Positions 26,005 through 36,184 of a DNA stretch of 48,447 nucleotides are shown here, piece by piece. Below the pieces are notes generated by a model. It did not search any database. It saw only the letters and a program-made list of their open reading frames with translations, and was not told the origin of the DNA. The first letter of the stretch is position 1. Each line of letters begins with the position of its first letter. The translations under genes and the position numbers were made by a program. This DNA is from Pseudomonadota bacterium (lineage in GTDB: Bacteria; Pseudomonadota; Alphaproteobacteria; Caulobacterales; Caulobacteraceae), in the NCBI GenBank assembly GCA_019348195.1, contig JAHWJX010000013.1, positions 1 to 48,447 of the forward strand, written 5' to 3'.

Positions 26005-26141
26005 GCCCCGGGCTCCGCCTCGCGGCGCTCGGCCCGCCGACGCCAGCGCCGGGCGCGCAGCAGGGTGTCGGCGGCGAGCGCTCCCAAGACAAGCGCGCTG
26101 ATCCCCCAGGCGGCGGCCACAAAGGCGGTGTAGTCGCCCAT
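26001..26141 (-). CDS. ccmD: heme exporter protein CcmD
   Basis: A 46-residue protein. It begins MGDYTAFVAAAWGISALVLG, continues as a single transmembrane helix, and ends in a strongly basic then acidic cytoplasmic tail (RARRWRRRAERREAEPGA). This is the typical CcmD layout: a small one-helix protein that stabilises the CcmABC-CcmE complex. It sits exactly between ccmC and ccmG, overlapping both (TGATG at its start, ATGA at its end). Confidence 0.92.
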   Translation of the reverse strand: MGDYTAFVAAAWGISALVLGALAADTLLRARRWRRRAERREAEPGA

Positions 26142-26884
26142 CAGGCGGCCTCAGGCGTCAGGGTGGCGCGCATGGCCGGCGCGCGGCGGACGGAGTGGGC
26201 CCGGCGGCGCCAGACCTCCGCGCGAGTGCGGACCAGCCATAGGACGCCGAAGAGGCAGGTGTAGGCGAGGCTCATGACCAGCAGGGGCGCGAGGATCTCG
26301 GGCGCAACGGAGGGCCCGTCCGCGCGGAGCAGGGAGGCGGGCTGGTGCAGGGTGTTCCACCAGTCGACCGAGAACTTCACAACCGGCAGATTGATCAGGC
26401 CGGCCAGCGCCAGAACGGCCGCGGCGCGGGCGGCGCGGGTTTCGTCCTCCACGGCGGCGTGCAAGGCGAGATAGCCCAGATAGAGCAGGAAGAGCACCAG
26501 AACGGAAGTGAGGCGGGCGTCCCACACCCACCAGGCCCCCCACATGGGCTTGCCCCACAAGGATCCGGTCACCAAGGCCAGGAAGGTGAAGCCGGCGCCC
26601 AGCGGGGCGGCGGCCTTGGCGGCGGCGTCGGCCAGCGCGTGACGCCAGACCAGGCCGGCGAAGCTGGCCCCACCCATGCAGGCATAGGCGAACAGGCCCA
26701 TGTAGGCCGCCGGCACATGCACGAACATCATGCGCACGCTGTTTCCCTGCTGGTAGTCGGGGGGAGCAGTGAAGGAGAGCCAGGTCCCGACCGCCAGAAG
26801 CAGCGCGGTCGCCGCGCCCAGCACGGGGACGAGGGGACGGGAGACGGCCATGAACCGTGCGGGATTGGCGAGAACGGTCAGCAC
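26141..26884 (-). CDS. ccmC: heme exporter protein CcmC
   Basis: A 247-residue six-helix protein of the heme-handling family. The tryptophan-rich WWD motif WGKPMWGAWWVWDARLTS lies at about residues 110-127. The flanking heme-ligand histidines are visible: His56 in FVHVPAAYM and the His of WWNTLHQPAS. It transfers heme to CcmE. The start is GTG 26884; LANPARF near the N-terminus fits the family. A 113-base gap separates it from ccmB upstream. Confidence 0.96.
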   Translation of the reverse strand: MLTVLANPARFMAVSRPLVPVLGAATALLLAVGTWLSFTAPPDYQQGNSVRMMFVHVPAAYMGLFAYACMGGASFAGLVWRHALADAAAKAAAPLGAGFTFLALVTGSLWGKPMWGAWWVWDARLTSVLVLFLLYLGYLALHAAVEDETRAARAAAVLALAGLINLPVVKFSVDWWNTLHQPASLLRADGPSVAPEILAPLLVMSLAYTCLFGVLWLVRTRAEVWRRRAHSVRRAPAMRATLTPEAA

Positions 26885-26997
26885 AGGCGGGAGTTACGCA
26901 CGACGCGCCGCCCCGGCAAGACAGCCGTACGCCCGAGCTTCCGGCGCCTGCGCCCAGGCGGTCACAGCCCGCGCCGTCGAGCTCGGGCCTGCGGAGG

Positions 26998-27678
26998 TCA
27001 GCCGAGCGCGTTGCGGAGTCCCGCGCCCGCTGCGAACGGGGCTGCGGCGACGGCCAGCAAGGCGTAGGCCGCCAGCAGGGCCAGGCTGGGGAGCCAGGGG
27101 CCGCCCAGGGCGGCCGCCTCCACTGCGGCTGCGCCGAATATGACCGGAGGGACGAGGAGCGGTAGAACCAGCACCGCAATGAGCAGGCCTCCCCGGCGGG
27201 CGCCCAGGGAAAGCGCGGCGCCGATCGCGCCCAGGTAGGCGAAGGCCAGACCCCCCAGGAGGGCGGCGGCCAGCATGGGGCCGGCGATGCGGACCGGGGC
27301 TCCCAGGGCGACCGCGGCGGCGGGCGCGAGCAGGGCCAGCGGGGCGCCGGTCGCGCACCAGTGTGCGGCGGCTTTGACGGCCGCAACGGCCGCAAGCGGA
27401 GCGCGGCCTTGCGCAAGCAGATCCAAGGCGCCGTCCTCCCAGTCGGGCTCGAACAGGCGCTCCAGGGACAGGAGCGAAGCCACCGCCAGGACGAGCCAGG
27501 CCAAGCCGGGGGCCATCGCCGCGAGGCGCTCGGGCGAGGGGCCGGCGGACAAGGGGACCAGGGCCGCCACCCCTAGATAGAAGGCTCCGGCGAGCAGCGG
27601 GCCGCCGCCGCCGGCCCAGGCCAGCTGCATGTCGCGGAGGAACAGGGCGAGAAGCGGGGTCGGGCGCCGCGCGCTCAC
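26998..27678 (-). CDS. ccmB: heme exporter protein CcmB
   Basis: A 226-residue polytopic membrane protein started at GTG 27678, overlapping the ccmA stop (GTGA). CcmB features are LALFLRDMQLAWAGGGGPLL, ERLFEPDWEDGALDLLAQGR (the FxxDxxDGxLxxL-type loop) and six helices, with LPLLVPPVIFGAAAVEAA near the C-terminus. It forms the membrane part of the CcmAB ABC transporter needed to release holo-CcmE. Confidence 0.95.
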   Translation of the reverse strand: MSARRPTPLLALFLRDMQLAWAGGGGPLLAGAFYLGVAALVPLSAGPSPERLAAMAPGLAWLVLAVASLLSLERLFEPDWEDGALDLLAQGRAPLAAVAAVKAAAHWCATGAPLALLAPAAAVALGAPVRIAGPMLAAALLGGLAFAYLGAIGAALSLGARRGGLLIAVLVLPLLVPPVIFGAAAVEAAALGGPWLPSLALLAAYALLAVAAAPFAAGAGLRNALG

Positions 27679-28340
27679 GCGGACTCCAGACGCAGTTCGC
27701 GGGCCCCGATGGGAAGGGTGTCGTGGACGGCGGCGATGATCAGGCCGCCTTCGTCCAGATGGGCGTGCATCATCTCGCCCACGCGGGTGCGCCACCGGGC
27801 GTCCAGAGGGGCGAGCGGTTCGTCCAACAGCCACAGGGGGCGGAAGCTGGCGAGAAGGCGAGCCAAGGCGAGACGGCGGCGCTGGCCGGTGGACAGGCGG
27901 CGGACTTCGGTGTGGGCCTGGGAGGAAAGGCCAAAGGCGTCGAGCACCGGGTCGAGGCCAGCCCCCTCCCGCCCTGAACGCTCGGGTCCGCCCCTCCCGC
28001 TGAGGCGGACAGGGGGGCCTCCCGTCCACTCGGACCAGAAGCGGAGTTCGGCGGCGGCGGTGCGGGAGCCTTTCAGGCCGTCGGCGGAGCCCAGCCAGTG
28101 GAGCGCGGACGCGCGGGCCTCGTCGGCCTCGAGAGGGCCTTGGGCCGAGGCGAAGCGGATCTGGCCCGCGGCGGGGCGGAGCAGCCCGGCGATGGCGCGC
28201 AGCAGGCTGGTCTTGCCGGCGCCGTTGGGGCCGGTGAGGGCGATGGCTTCGCCGGGCCTGAGGTGGAACGAGAGATCCTCGAACAGGCGACGGCCGGCTC
28301 GGTCCAGGGCCAGGGCCTCGGCGGACACGGCCGTGATCAT
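27675..28340 (-). CDS. ccmA: cytochrome c biogenesis ATPase CcmA
   Basis: A 221-residue ABC ATPase. Walker A GPNGAGKT is at 37-44, signature LSTGQRRRLALARLL at 149-163 and Walker B LWLLDEPLAPLD at 169-180, followed by the switch HD in AAVHDTLP. All catalytic elements are intact. A 23-residue low-complexity insert (about 107-129, Gly/Arg/Pro-rich) lies between the helical subdomain and the signature motif and corresponds to a palindromic DNA element. CcmA powers the CcmABCD complex. It is the first gene of the ccm operon and diverges from acnA. Confidence 0.95.
   Translation of the reverse strand: MITAVSAEALALDRAGRRLFEDLSFHLRPGEAIALTGPNGAGKTSLLRAIAGLLRPAAGQIRFASAQGPLEADEARASALHWLGSADGLKGSRTAAAELRFWSEWTGGPPVRLSGRGGPERSGREGAGLDPVLDAFGLSSQAHTEVRRLSTGQRRRLALARLLASFRPLWLLDEPLAPLDARWRTRVGEMMHAHLDEGGLIIAAVHDTLPIGARELRLESA
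27954..28022. repeat. in-frame palindromic insert within ccmA
   Basis: This 69-base stretch encodes the extra Gly/Arg/Pro segment of CcmA and contains GTCCGCC ... GGCGGAC as an inverted repeat around 27985-28010, with G/C-homopolymer-rich flanks. It is a multiple of three, so the frame is preserved. It looks like a small palindromic element that entered the gene. Confidence 0.5.
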
Positions 28341-28480
28341 GCCCGCAGCCTGAGCGCGCTCACCTGAGGCCCCGCGCTCCTCCGGCGGCGCTTCCGCGGG
28401 CCCCGATGGGGGTAAGCGCCTGAAGGAAGAAGCGCCGGTTGGACGTCCGCCATCCCTGCGGCTATGACGCCCTCGGCCGT

Positions 28481-28507
28481 GCGTCCGCGACGCGCGCGCG
28501 CGGACGC
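28481..28507 (+). promoter_or_regulatory. stem-loop in the acnA leader
   Basis: GCGTCCGCG (28481-28489) pairs perfectly with CGCGGACGC (28499-28507), about 55 bases before the acnA start. It would form a strong hairpin in an acnA leader transcript if transcription starts upstream of 28480. No role is known. Confidence 0.35.
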
Positions 28508-28562
28508 TGTGAGTCCGGGCGCCGAGCGCGATTGGAGGCGGGGGCGGCCGGGGAGAAGGCGC

Positions 28563-31358
<2,796 letters not shown>

Positions 31359-31445
31359 GACGATCTTCACCGGGCGGCGGGTGAGGATCTCGTCGCTCAC
31401 GTCGAAGTGAGACCGCCGCCGCCTCTGCGGCGTTAAGCCGTTCGC

Positions 31446-32117
31446 GTGCGCGTCCTGTCCTTGATCATCGGCCTGCTGTTCGCCACACCCGTCTTGGCGA
31501 GCGGGCCGGTGGTGGTCGAGCTGTACACGAGCCAGGCCTGCGAAAGCTGCCGGCAGGCGAACGCGGTGGTGGCCGGCCTGGCGGCCCGGCCTGACGTGCT
31601 GCCGCTCACCTTCTCCGTGGATTATTGGGACTATCTTGGCTGGACCGACACCTTCGCCCGGCCCGAATTCAGCCAGCGGCAGCAGGAGCGGACGCGGGCG
31701 TTGGGGCTGCGGGGTCTCCGAACTCCCTTGGTGGTGGTGGCCGGGACGGAGCACACCTCGGGTCTGCAGCGGGGACGCGTGGCGGCGCTGATCCGGACGC
31801 AACAAGCCGCCGCTCCCGCACGGCCCACAGCGCGGATAAGCCGCCGCCGCGTGCAGGTTTCAGGCGGGGCGCCTACCCCGGCCGAGGTGTGGCTGGTGCG
31901 CTACGATCCAAGGCTTGTTCAGGTGCCGGTGTCGGGCGGGCCGAACAAGGGACGGCGGGTGCCGCATCAAAACCTGGTGCGCCAATTGGTTCGCTTGGGT
32001 GGCTGGACGGGGCGAACCGTCAGCTATCCTCTGCCCCGCTTCGATGGCGGCGGGCTGCGCTCGGCGGTGCTGGTGCAGGCGGCGGACGGGCGCATCCTGG
32101 CGGCCGTCACGGATTAA
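31446..32117 (+). CDS. DUF1223 periplasmic protein with CxxC
   Basis: A 223-residue protein from GTG 31446 with a signal peptide (LIIGLLFATPVLAS). It carries the DUF1223 hallmark VVVELYTSQACESCRQANAV with a CxxC pair (Cys32, Cys35) in a thioredoxin-like context, then FSVDYWDYLGWTDTFARPEF and the C-terminal beta domain (RRVPHQNLVRQLVRLGGWTG). Family members are exported and of unknown function; a redox role is suggested by the CxxC but unproven. It follows acnA after 87 bases. Confidence 0.9.
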   Translation: MRVLSLIIGLLFATPVLASGPVVVELYTSQACESCRQANAVVAGLAARPDVLPLTFSVDYWDYLGWTDTFARPEFSQRQQERTRALGLRGLRTPLVVVAGTEHTSGLQRGRVAALIRTQQAAAPARPTARISRRRVQVSGGAPTPAEVWLVRYDPRLVQVPVSGGPNKGRRVPHQNLVRQLVRLGGWTGRTVSYPLPRFDGGGLRSAVLVQAADGRILAAVTD

Positions 32118-32385
32118 CGGGAAAGCCCGCACGGCAGGGGTGAACCGCGCGGGCCGCCTCGGAGGGACTGTCGACCGATCCCGCGTCTGTGGCGAGCCCA
32201 GGGGGGGGCTGGGGGCTGGGGTCCGGACCCGCCGCGCCGGATCGATCGACGAGACGACCTTCGGGGACGGGCAAGGCGGCCTCACGTCCGAATTGCGGCG
32301 AGGGCGTGTTTTCTCGCGTAAGGGGAAGGGCTGGACCTAACGGCCGCGGCGCCTACCTCTTGCCGCTGGCCTTCCGAGTGCGCCC

Positions 32386-32730
32386 ATGAGTTTCGATCCC
32401 GTCGTCGTTCCCCTGCAACCCCCTGCCGCCCGCCAGGTCTTCTTTGATCGGCGCGAGCTGGACCTGATCCTGCGGGTCTACGGGCGGATGGTGGCCGCGG
32501 GCGAGTGGCGCGACTACGGCATGGACCCAGGACGGGAGGCGGCCAGTTTCTCCGTTTTCCGCCGTACGGCGGAGGCGCCCCTTTACCGCATCGAGAAGCG
32601 ACCGGCGCTGGCGCGCAAACAAGGGCAGTGGGCCGTGATCGGCCAGGGCGGGGTGGTGCTGAAGCGCGGCCACGAACTGGAGCAAGTCTTGCGGGTTTTC
32701 GAAAGCCGCAAATTCCGGGTGGTGGAATAG
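32386..32730 (+). CDS. DUF2794 protein
   Basis: A 114-residue cytoplasmic protein matching the alphaproteobacterial DUF2794 family: VFFDRRELDLILRVYGRMVA, AGEWRDYGMDPGREAASFSV, FRRTAEAPLYRIEKRP, GQWAVIGQGGVVLKRGHELE. No catalytic motif is recognisable and the function is unknown. It is followed directly by a strong bidirectional terminator. The 268 bases upstream (32118-32385) contain no gene; GCCCGC/GCGGGC pairing near 32126-32155 is the only structure noticed. Confidence 0.88.
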   Translation: MSFDPVVVPLQPPAARQVFFDRRELDLILRVYGRMVAAGEWRDYGMDPGREAASFSVFRRTAEAPLYRIEKRPALARKQGQWAVIGQGGVVLKRGHELEQVLRVFESRKFRVVE

Positions 32731-32731
32731 A

Positions 32732-32762
32732 AAACGCCCCGGCGGGGTCCGCCGGGGCGTTT
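32732..32762. terminator. bidirectional intrinsic terminator
   Basis: AAACGCCCCGGC (32732-32743) and GCCGGGGCGTTT (32751-32762) form a perfect 12-bp stem with a 7-base loop. T-tracts lie on one side for each strand. It separates the convergent DUF2794 and Bax-inhibitor-1 genes. Confidence 0.92.
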
Positions 32763-32787
32763 GGGCGTCGGGTGTTCCGTTTGGCGG

Positions 32788-33540
32788 CTATTCGCGGTTG
32801 CCCATGAAGGCCAGCAGGAATTGGAACAGGTTGACGAAGTTCAGGTACATGCTGAGCGCGCCGAAGTTGGTGGCCACGCCCTGCATGTTCCGGTCCCCGC
32901 CTAGCTGGTAGTAGGTCATCTTCAGCCGCTGAGTATCGTAGGCGGTCAGGCCCGCGAAGATCAGCACGCCCAGCGCGTTGATCGCGAAGATCAGGGCGGG
33001 GCTGCGGAAGAAGACGCTCACCAGGGAGGCGATGATCAGACCAAACAGGCCCATGATCAGGAACGACCCAAAGCCGGTCAGGTCCTTCTTGGTGGTGTAG
33101 CCGAACAGGCTGAGCGCGCCGAAGGAGGCGGCCGTCACGAAGAAGGTCTGGGCGATCGAGCCGCCAGTGTAGCGCAGGAAGATGGAGCTCAGGGAGGCGC
33201 CGATCAGGGCCACCACGGCCCAGTACAGCATGCCCGTGCCACGCGCCGTCGGGTTCTTCATAACAAAGCCCGAGCCCAGCAGGAGAACCAGGGGGGCGAA
33301 GGCCACGACGAAGTAGAGCGGGGTCACGCCGGCCAGGCGTCCGTCCGGAGTGACGCTGAACAGCAGCTGCTGCAAAGCGGGCACGTTGCCGAACGCCCAG
33401 GCGATCGCGCCCGAGACGGCCAGACCGAGGCCCATCTTGTTGTACACGCCCAGCATGAAGCTGCGCAGGCCGGCGTCGACGGCCATGTCGGCGCGGCCGA
33501 CCGGGGCCGTGCGGGTGTATGTACGGTCGAAGTCGCTCAT
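32788..33540 (-). CDS. Bax inhibitor-1 / YccA family membrane protein
   Basis: A 250-residue protein with about seven transmembrane helices. Family features: a cytoplasmic N-terminus ending RSFMLGVYNKMGLGLAVSGA, GTGMLYWAVVALIGASLSSI, and the conserved C-terminal part TAYDTQRLKMTYY followed by NFGALSMYLNFVNLFQFLLA. BI-1 proteins of the YccA/YbhL group interact with membrane proteases or act as leak channels. There is a strong ribosome site (GGAGCCAC region) before the ATG at 33540. It diverges from the arylesterase gene over 140 bases. Confidence 0.94.
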   Translation of the reverse strand: MSDFDRTYTRTAPVGRADMAVDAGLRSFMLGVYNKMGLGLAVSGAIAWAFGNVPALQQLLFSVTPDGRLAGVTPLYFVVAFAPLVLLLGSGFVMKNPTARGTGMLYWAVVALIGASLSSIFLRYTGGSIAQTFFVTAASFGALSLFGYTTKKDLTGFGSFLIMGLFGLIIASLVSVFFRSPALIFAINALGVLIFAGLTAYDTQRLKMTYYQLGGDRNMQGVATNFGALSMYLNFVNLFQFLLAFMGNRE

Positions 33541-33680
33541 GAAGAGTGGCTCCAGTGAATGCGCCCGACCATCGGGCGCTTGTTACGCAATATCGGGCGG
33601 CCGGCCCGCGTCCGCAAGCCGCGCCCATCCTCGCCCCACATGGAATTGCAGAGCGGGATCGGCGCCCTAGATGGGTCCGG

Positions 33681-34328
33681 ATGACCGACCAACCCACCCG
33701 ACGCAGCGCGCTCGGCGCCATGCTGGCCGCGCCGCTGGCCTTTTCCGCGGCCGAGAGCCAGGCGGCGCCCCGTACGCCCGTGGTGACCCTGCTGGGCGAC
33801 AGCATCACGGCGGGCTACGGCCTCCCCGCCCCCGAGGCCCTGCCCGTTCAGTTGCAGAGAGAGCTCAGGGCCCTGGGGATCAACGCCGCCGTGCGCGGCG
33901 CCGGCGTGAGCGGCTCCACCACCGCGGGCGGACTGCGCCGGGTGGAGCAGGTGCGTTCGGACACCGATGTCTGCGTTGTGGCGCTGGGCGGCAACGACCT
34001 GCTGAGCTTCCTGCCCCCGGCCGAGACGCGGTCCAATCTGGAGCAGATCGTGCGCCGGCTAAAGGCGCGGGGGGTCCGCGTGGTGCTGGCGGGGCTGCAG
34101 GCGCCGGCGGAGCTGGGCGCCTATGCGCGATCCTTCAACGCCGTCTTCCCGAGCGTGGCCAAGGCGCAAAGCGTCCCCCTCTACCCTTCCCTGCTGGCCG
34201 GCGTGCTTCTGGACAGCCGCTACAACCAGCCCGACCTGGTGCATCCCAACGCGGCCGGCGTTCGCATCATCGCGCAAAGGCTGGCGCCCGTGGTCGCCCA
34301 GGCGCTAAGAGCGCAGCAGCGCGTCTAG
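33681..34328 (+). CDS. exported GDSL arylesterase (TesA-like)
   Basis: A 215-residue SGNH hydrolase from ATG 33681. The N-terminus (TRRSALGAMLAAPLAFSA) resembles a twin-arginine signal. Catalytic blocks: LLGDSITAGYGLP (Ser41), GAGVSGSTTAGGL, ALGGNDLLSF (Gly103/Asn105) and DLVHPNAAG (Asp185, His188). This is the TesA/arylesterase subgroup, a periplasmic lysophospholipase/thioesterase-like enzyme. It is followed three bases later by the interrupted thpR gene. Confidence 0.92.
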   Translation: MTDQPTRRSALGAMLAAPLAFSAAESQAAPRTPVVTLLGDSITAGYGLPAPEALPVQLQRELRALGINAAVRGAGVSGSTTAGGLRRVEQVRSDTDVCVVALGGNDLLSFLPPAETRSNLEQIVRRLKARGVRVVLAGLQAPAELGAYARSFNAVFPSVAKAQSVPLYPSLLAGVLLDSRYNQPDLVHPNAAGVRIIAQRLAPVVAQALRAQQRV

Positions 34329-34331
34329 GGC

Positions 34332-34892
34332 GTGCTCGCGCCTGAGGGGCCCGTTCTGATCCGCTTGTTCGCCGCCGTGGAGATCCCGCCCGAGATCGGG
34401 GCGGATCTGCTCCGCCGGCAGCGGGGGATCGAGGGCGCGCGCTGGCGCCCCTTGGAGGCGCTGCACATCACGCTGCGATTCATCGGCGAGATCCCGGAGG
34501 ACGTTGCTGCGGACCTCGATGCGGAGCTGTCGCAGATCACGGCCCCGCCGCTGGAGCTCGTGCTGGAGGGCGCCGGCAGCTTCGGCGAGCGGCGCGAGGC
34601 TCGCGCCGTCTGGGTCGGAGTGGCCGATAATCCCGCGCCGCGTTCGCTCGCGGCCTAATGCGCACCGGCCGCGCGCCGGGCGGGGTTGAAGCCGGAGAAG
34701 CGGCCCTACAGGCCGCATGTGACGCTCGCCTATCTGAAGCGCGCCCACCCCGCCGAGGTCGGCCGCTGGGTCGCGGACAACAATCTGCTGCAGTCGCCAC
34801 CCTTCCGGGTTACCTGGTTGGGCCTGTGGTCGTCCACCCTGCACCGGCAGGGCTCGCGCTACGACCTGCAACGCGAGTACCCGCTGCAGTGA
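34332..34892 (+). pseudogene. thpR: RNA 2',3'-cyclic phosphodiesterase ThpR, interrupted by an in-frame TAA
   Basis: The same reading frame runs from GTG 34332 to TGA 34890-34892 with a single ochre codon at 34656-34658 (codon 109). Before it: RLFAAVEIPPEIGADLLRRQ, LEALHITLRFIGEIPED (first HxT motif, His45). After it: CAPAARRAGLKPEKRPYRPH and VTLAYLKR (second HxT motif, His129), then the normal C-terminus. Without the stop the product is a full-length 2H phosphoesterase (186 residues). Both catalytic motifs are needed, so as read the enzyme is lost. The overlap with the next start (GTGA) is kept, which argues that the lesion is recent or a sequencing error. Confidence 0.85.
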
Positions 34893-35743
34893 GGCCGGTT
34901 CGCAGCGCGCTCTACCTGCCGGCCTCCAACATCCGCGCGCTGGCCAAGGCGCGCGCGCTCCCCTGCGACGCCGTGATCCTGGACCTGGAGGATGCGGTGG
35001 CCCCCGAGGCCAAGACCGCCGCTCGCGAACAGGCTCTGGCGGCCCTGCGTGAGGGCTTCGGGGAGCGAGCGGCCGTGCTGCGCGTGAACGGGATCGATAC
35101 GCCTTGGGGCCGCGAGGACCTGGCGGCCGCGGTCGAGGCGAAACCTCACGCCGTGCTGGCGCCCAAGGTCGAGGACCCGGCCTCGCTGCGCACCTACCAC
35201 GAGGCGCTCGGCGGCGCGCCCGAAGCCGTCCAGCTGTGGGCCATGGTGGAAACGCCGCGCGCCGTGCTGAACCTGCCCGAGATTGCGGCCGCCGCGGACG
35301 GCGCCCGGCTGGCGGGACTGGTGGTCGGGCTGAACGATCTGGCGCAGGCGCTGCGCGCCCGGTGGACCCCAGGACGCGCCGCCTTCAGCGGCGTTCTGCA
35401 GGCCACGGTGGTAGCGGCTCGCGCGCACGGGTTGGTGGCCTTGGACGCGGTGTTCAACGATCTGGACGACGCCGCGGGGCTGGAAGCGGAGTGCCGGCAA
35501 GGGCGTGAGCTGGGCTTCGACGGCAAGACGGTGATCCATCCCCGCCAGATCGAGGCGGCGAACCGCGCCTTTTCTCCGGCGGACACGGAACTGGCCTGGG
35601 CGCGCGCGGTGGTGACCGCCTTTGCGGACCCGGCCAACGCCGGTCGGGGCGCGCTCAGGGTGGCGAACGGCATGGTGGAGCGACTGCATCTGCTTGAAGC
35701 GGAGCGCTTGTTGGCGGCGGCCGACGCGGGGGTGGGAACATGA
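34889..35743 (+). CDS. HpcH/HpaI aldolase family, CitE-like CoA ester lyase
   Basis: A 284-residue TIM-barrel protein started at GTG 34889 (RPVRSALYLPASN). CitE-like features: ALPCDAVILDLEDAVAPEAK (metal ligand region), LRVNGIDTPWGREDL, LAPKVEDPASL, WAMVETPRAVLNLPEIAAAA, GLVVGLNDLAQALRA and DGKTVIHPRQIEAANRAFSP. Relatives include citrate lyase beta subunit, malyl-CoA lyase and malyl-CoA thioesterase. The exact substrate is undetermined; no CitD/CitF genes are nearby, so classical citrate lyase is unlikely. It overlaps the arsC-like gene (ATGA). Confidence 0.9.
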   Translation: MRPVRSALYLPASNIRALAKARALPCDAVILDLEDAVAPEAKTAAREQALAALREGFGERAAVLRVNGIDTPWGREDLAAAVEAKPHAVLAPKVEDPASLRTYHEALGGAPEAVQLWAMVETPRAVLNLPEIAAAADGARLAGLVVGLNDLAQALRARWTPGRAAFSGVLQATVVAARAHGLVALDAVFNDLDDAAGLEAECRQGRELGFDGKTVIHPRQIEAANRAFSPADTELAWARAVVTAFADPANAGRGALRVANGMVERLHLLEAERLLAAADAGVGT

Positions 35744-36105
35744 ACTTTCCGGTTGTTATTTGGCACAATCCGGCGTGCGGGACCTCACGCCGGACCCTGG
35801 GGCTGATCCGGGAGGCCGGTTACGAGCCGGAGGTCGTGGAGTACGTCCAGGCCGGCTGGACCCGGGACGCCCTGGCGACCTTGCTGGCCGAGGCGGGACT
35901 TACGCCAGGCCAAGCCTTGCGCGAGAGCGAAGCGCGCGCCTTGGGTGTCCAGCCTGACGCCGAACCGGCCTCGATCCTGGACGCCATGGTCGCGCACCCC
36001 GCCCTCGTGCAGCGTCCCCTGGTCCGCACGCCCAGAGGCGCGGTCCTGGCCCGCCCGCCCGAACGTGCGCTGGAGCTGCTGGAGCCCGTTCCGCCCTCCC
36101 CTTGA
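35740..36105 (+). CDS. arsC: ArsC-family arsenate reductase (glutaredoxin type)
   Basis: A 121-residue thioredoxin-fold protein with IWHNPACGTSRRTLGLIREA (Cys13 in the CGTSRR motif) and LVQRPLVRTPRGAVLARPPE, where the arginines correspond to the oxyanion-binding region of E. coli ArsC. Length is right for this family. It could also be a Spx/YffB-like relative, but the CGTS motif favours ArsC. No arsR or efflux gene is adjacent. It overlaps the CitE-like stop. Confidence 0.85.
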   Translation: MNFPVVIWHNPACGTSRRTLGLIREAGYEPEVVEYVQAGWTRDALATLLAEAGLTPGQALRESEARALGVQPDAEPASILDAMVAHPALVQRPLVRTPRGAVLARPPERALELLEPVPPSP

Positions 36106-36184
36106 AGCCACGCTGGCGGCCCTGCTGGCGGCCGGGCCGCCCGGATGGGGTGGCGCCACGCTCCGATGAAGCGTGGCCTGGGGC

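Noticed and set aside
34332-34892. Two separate genes in place of thpR (34332-34658 and 34686-34892)
   Set aside because: Both pieces lie in one frame, together form one full-length 2H phosphoesterase, and are separated only by a single TAA codon.
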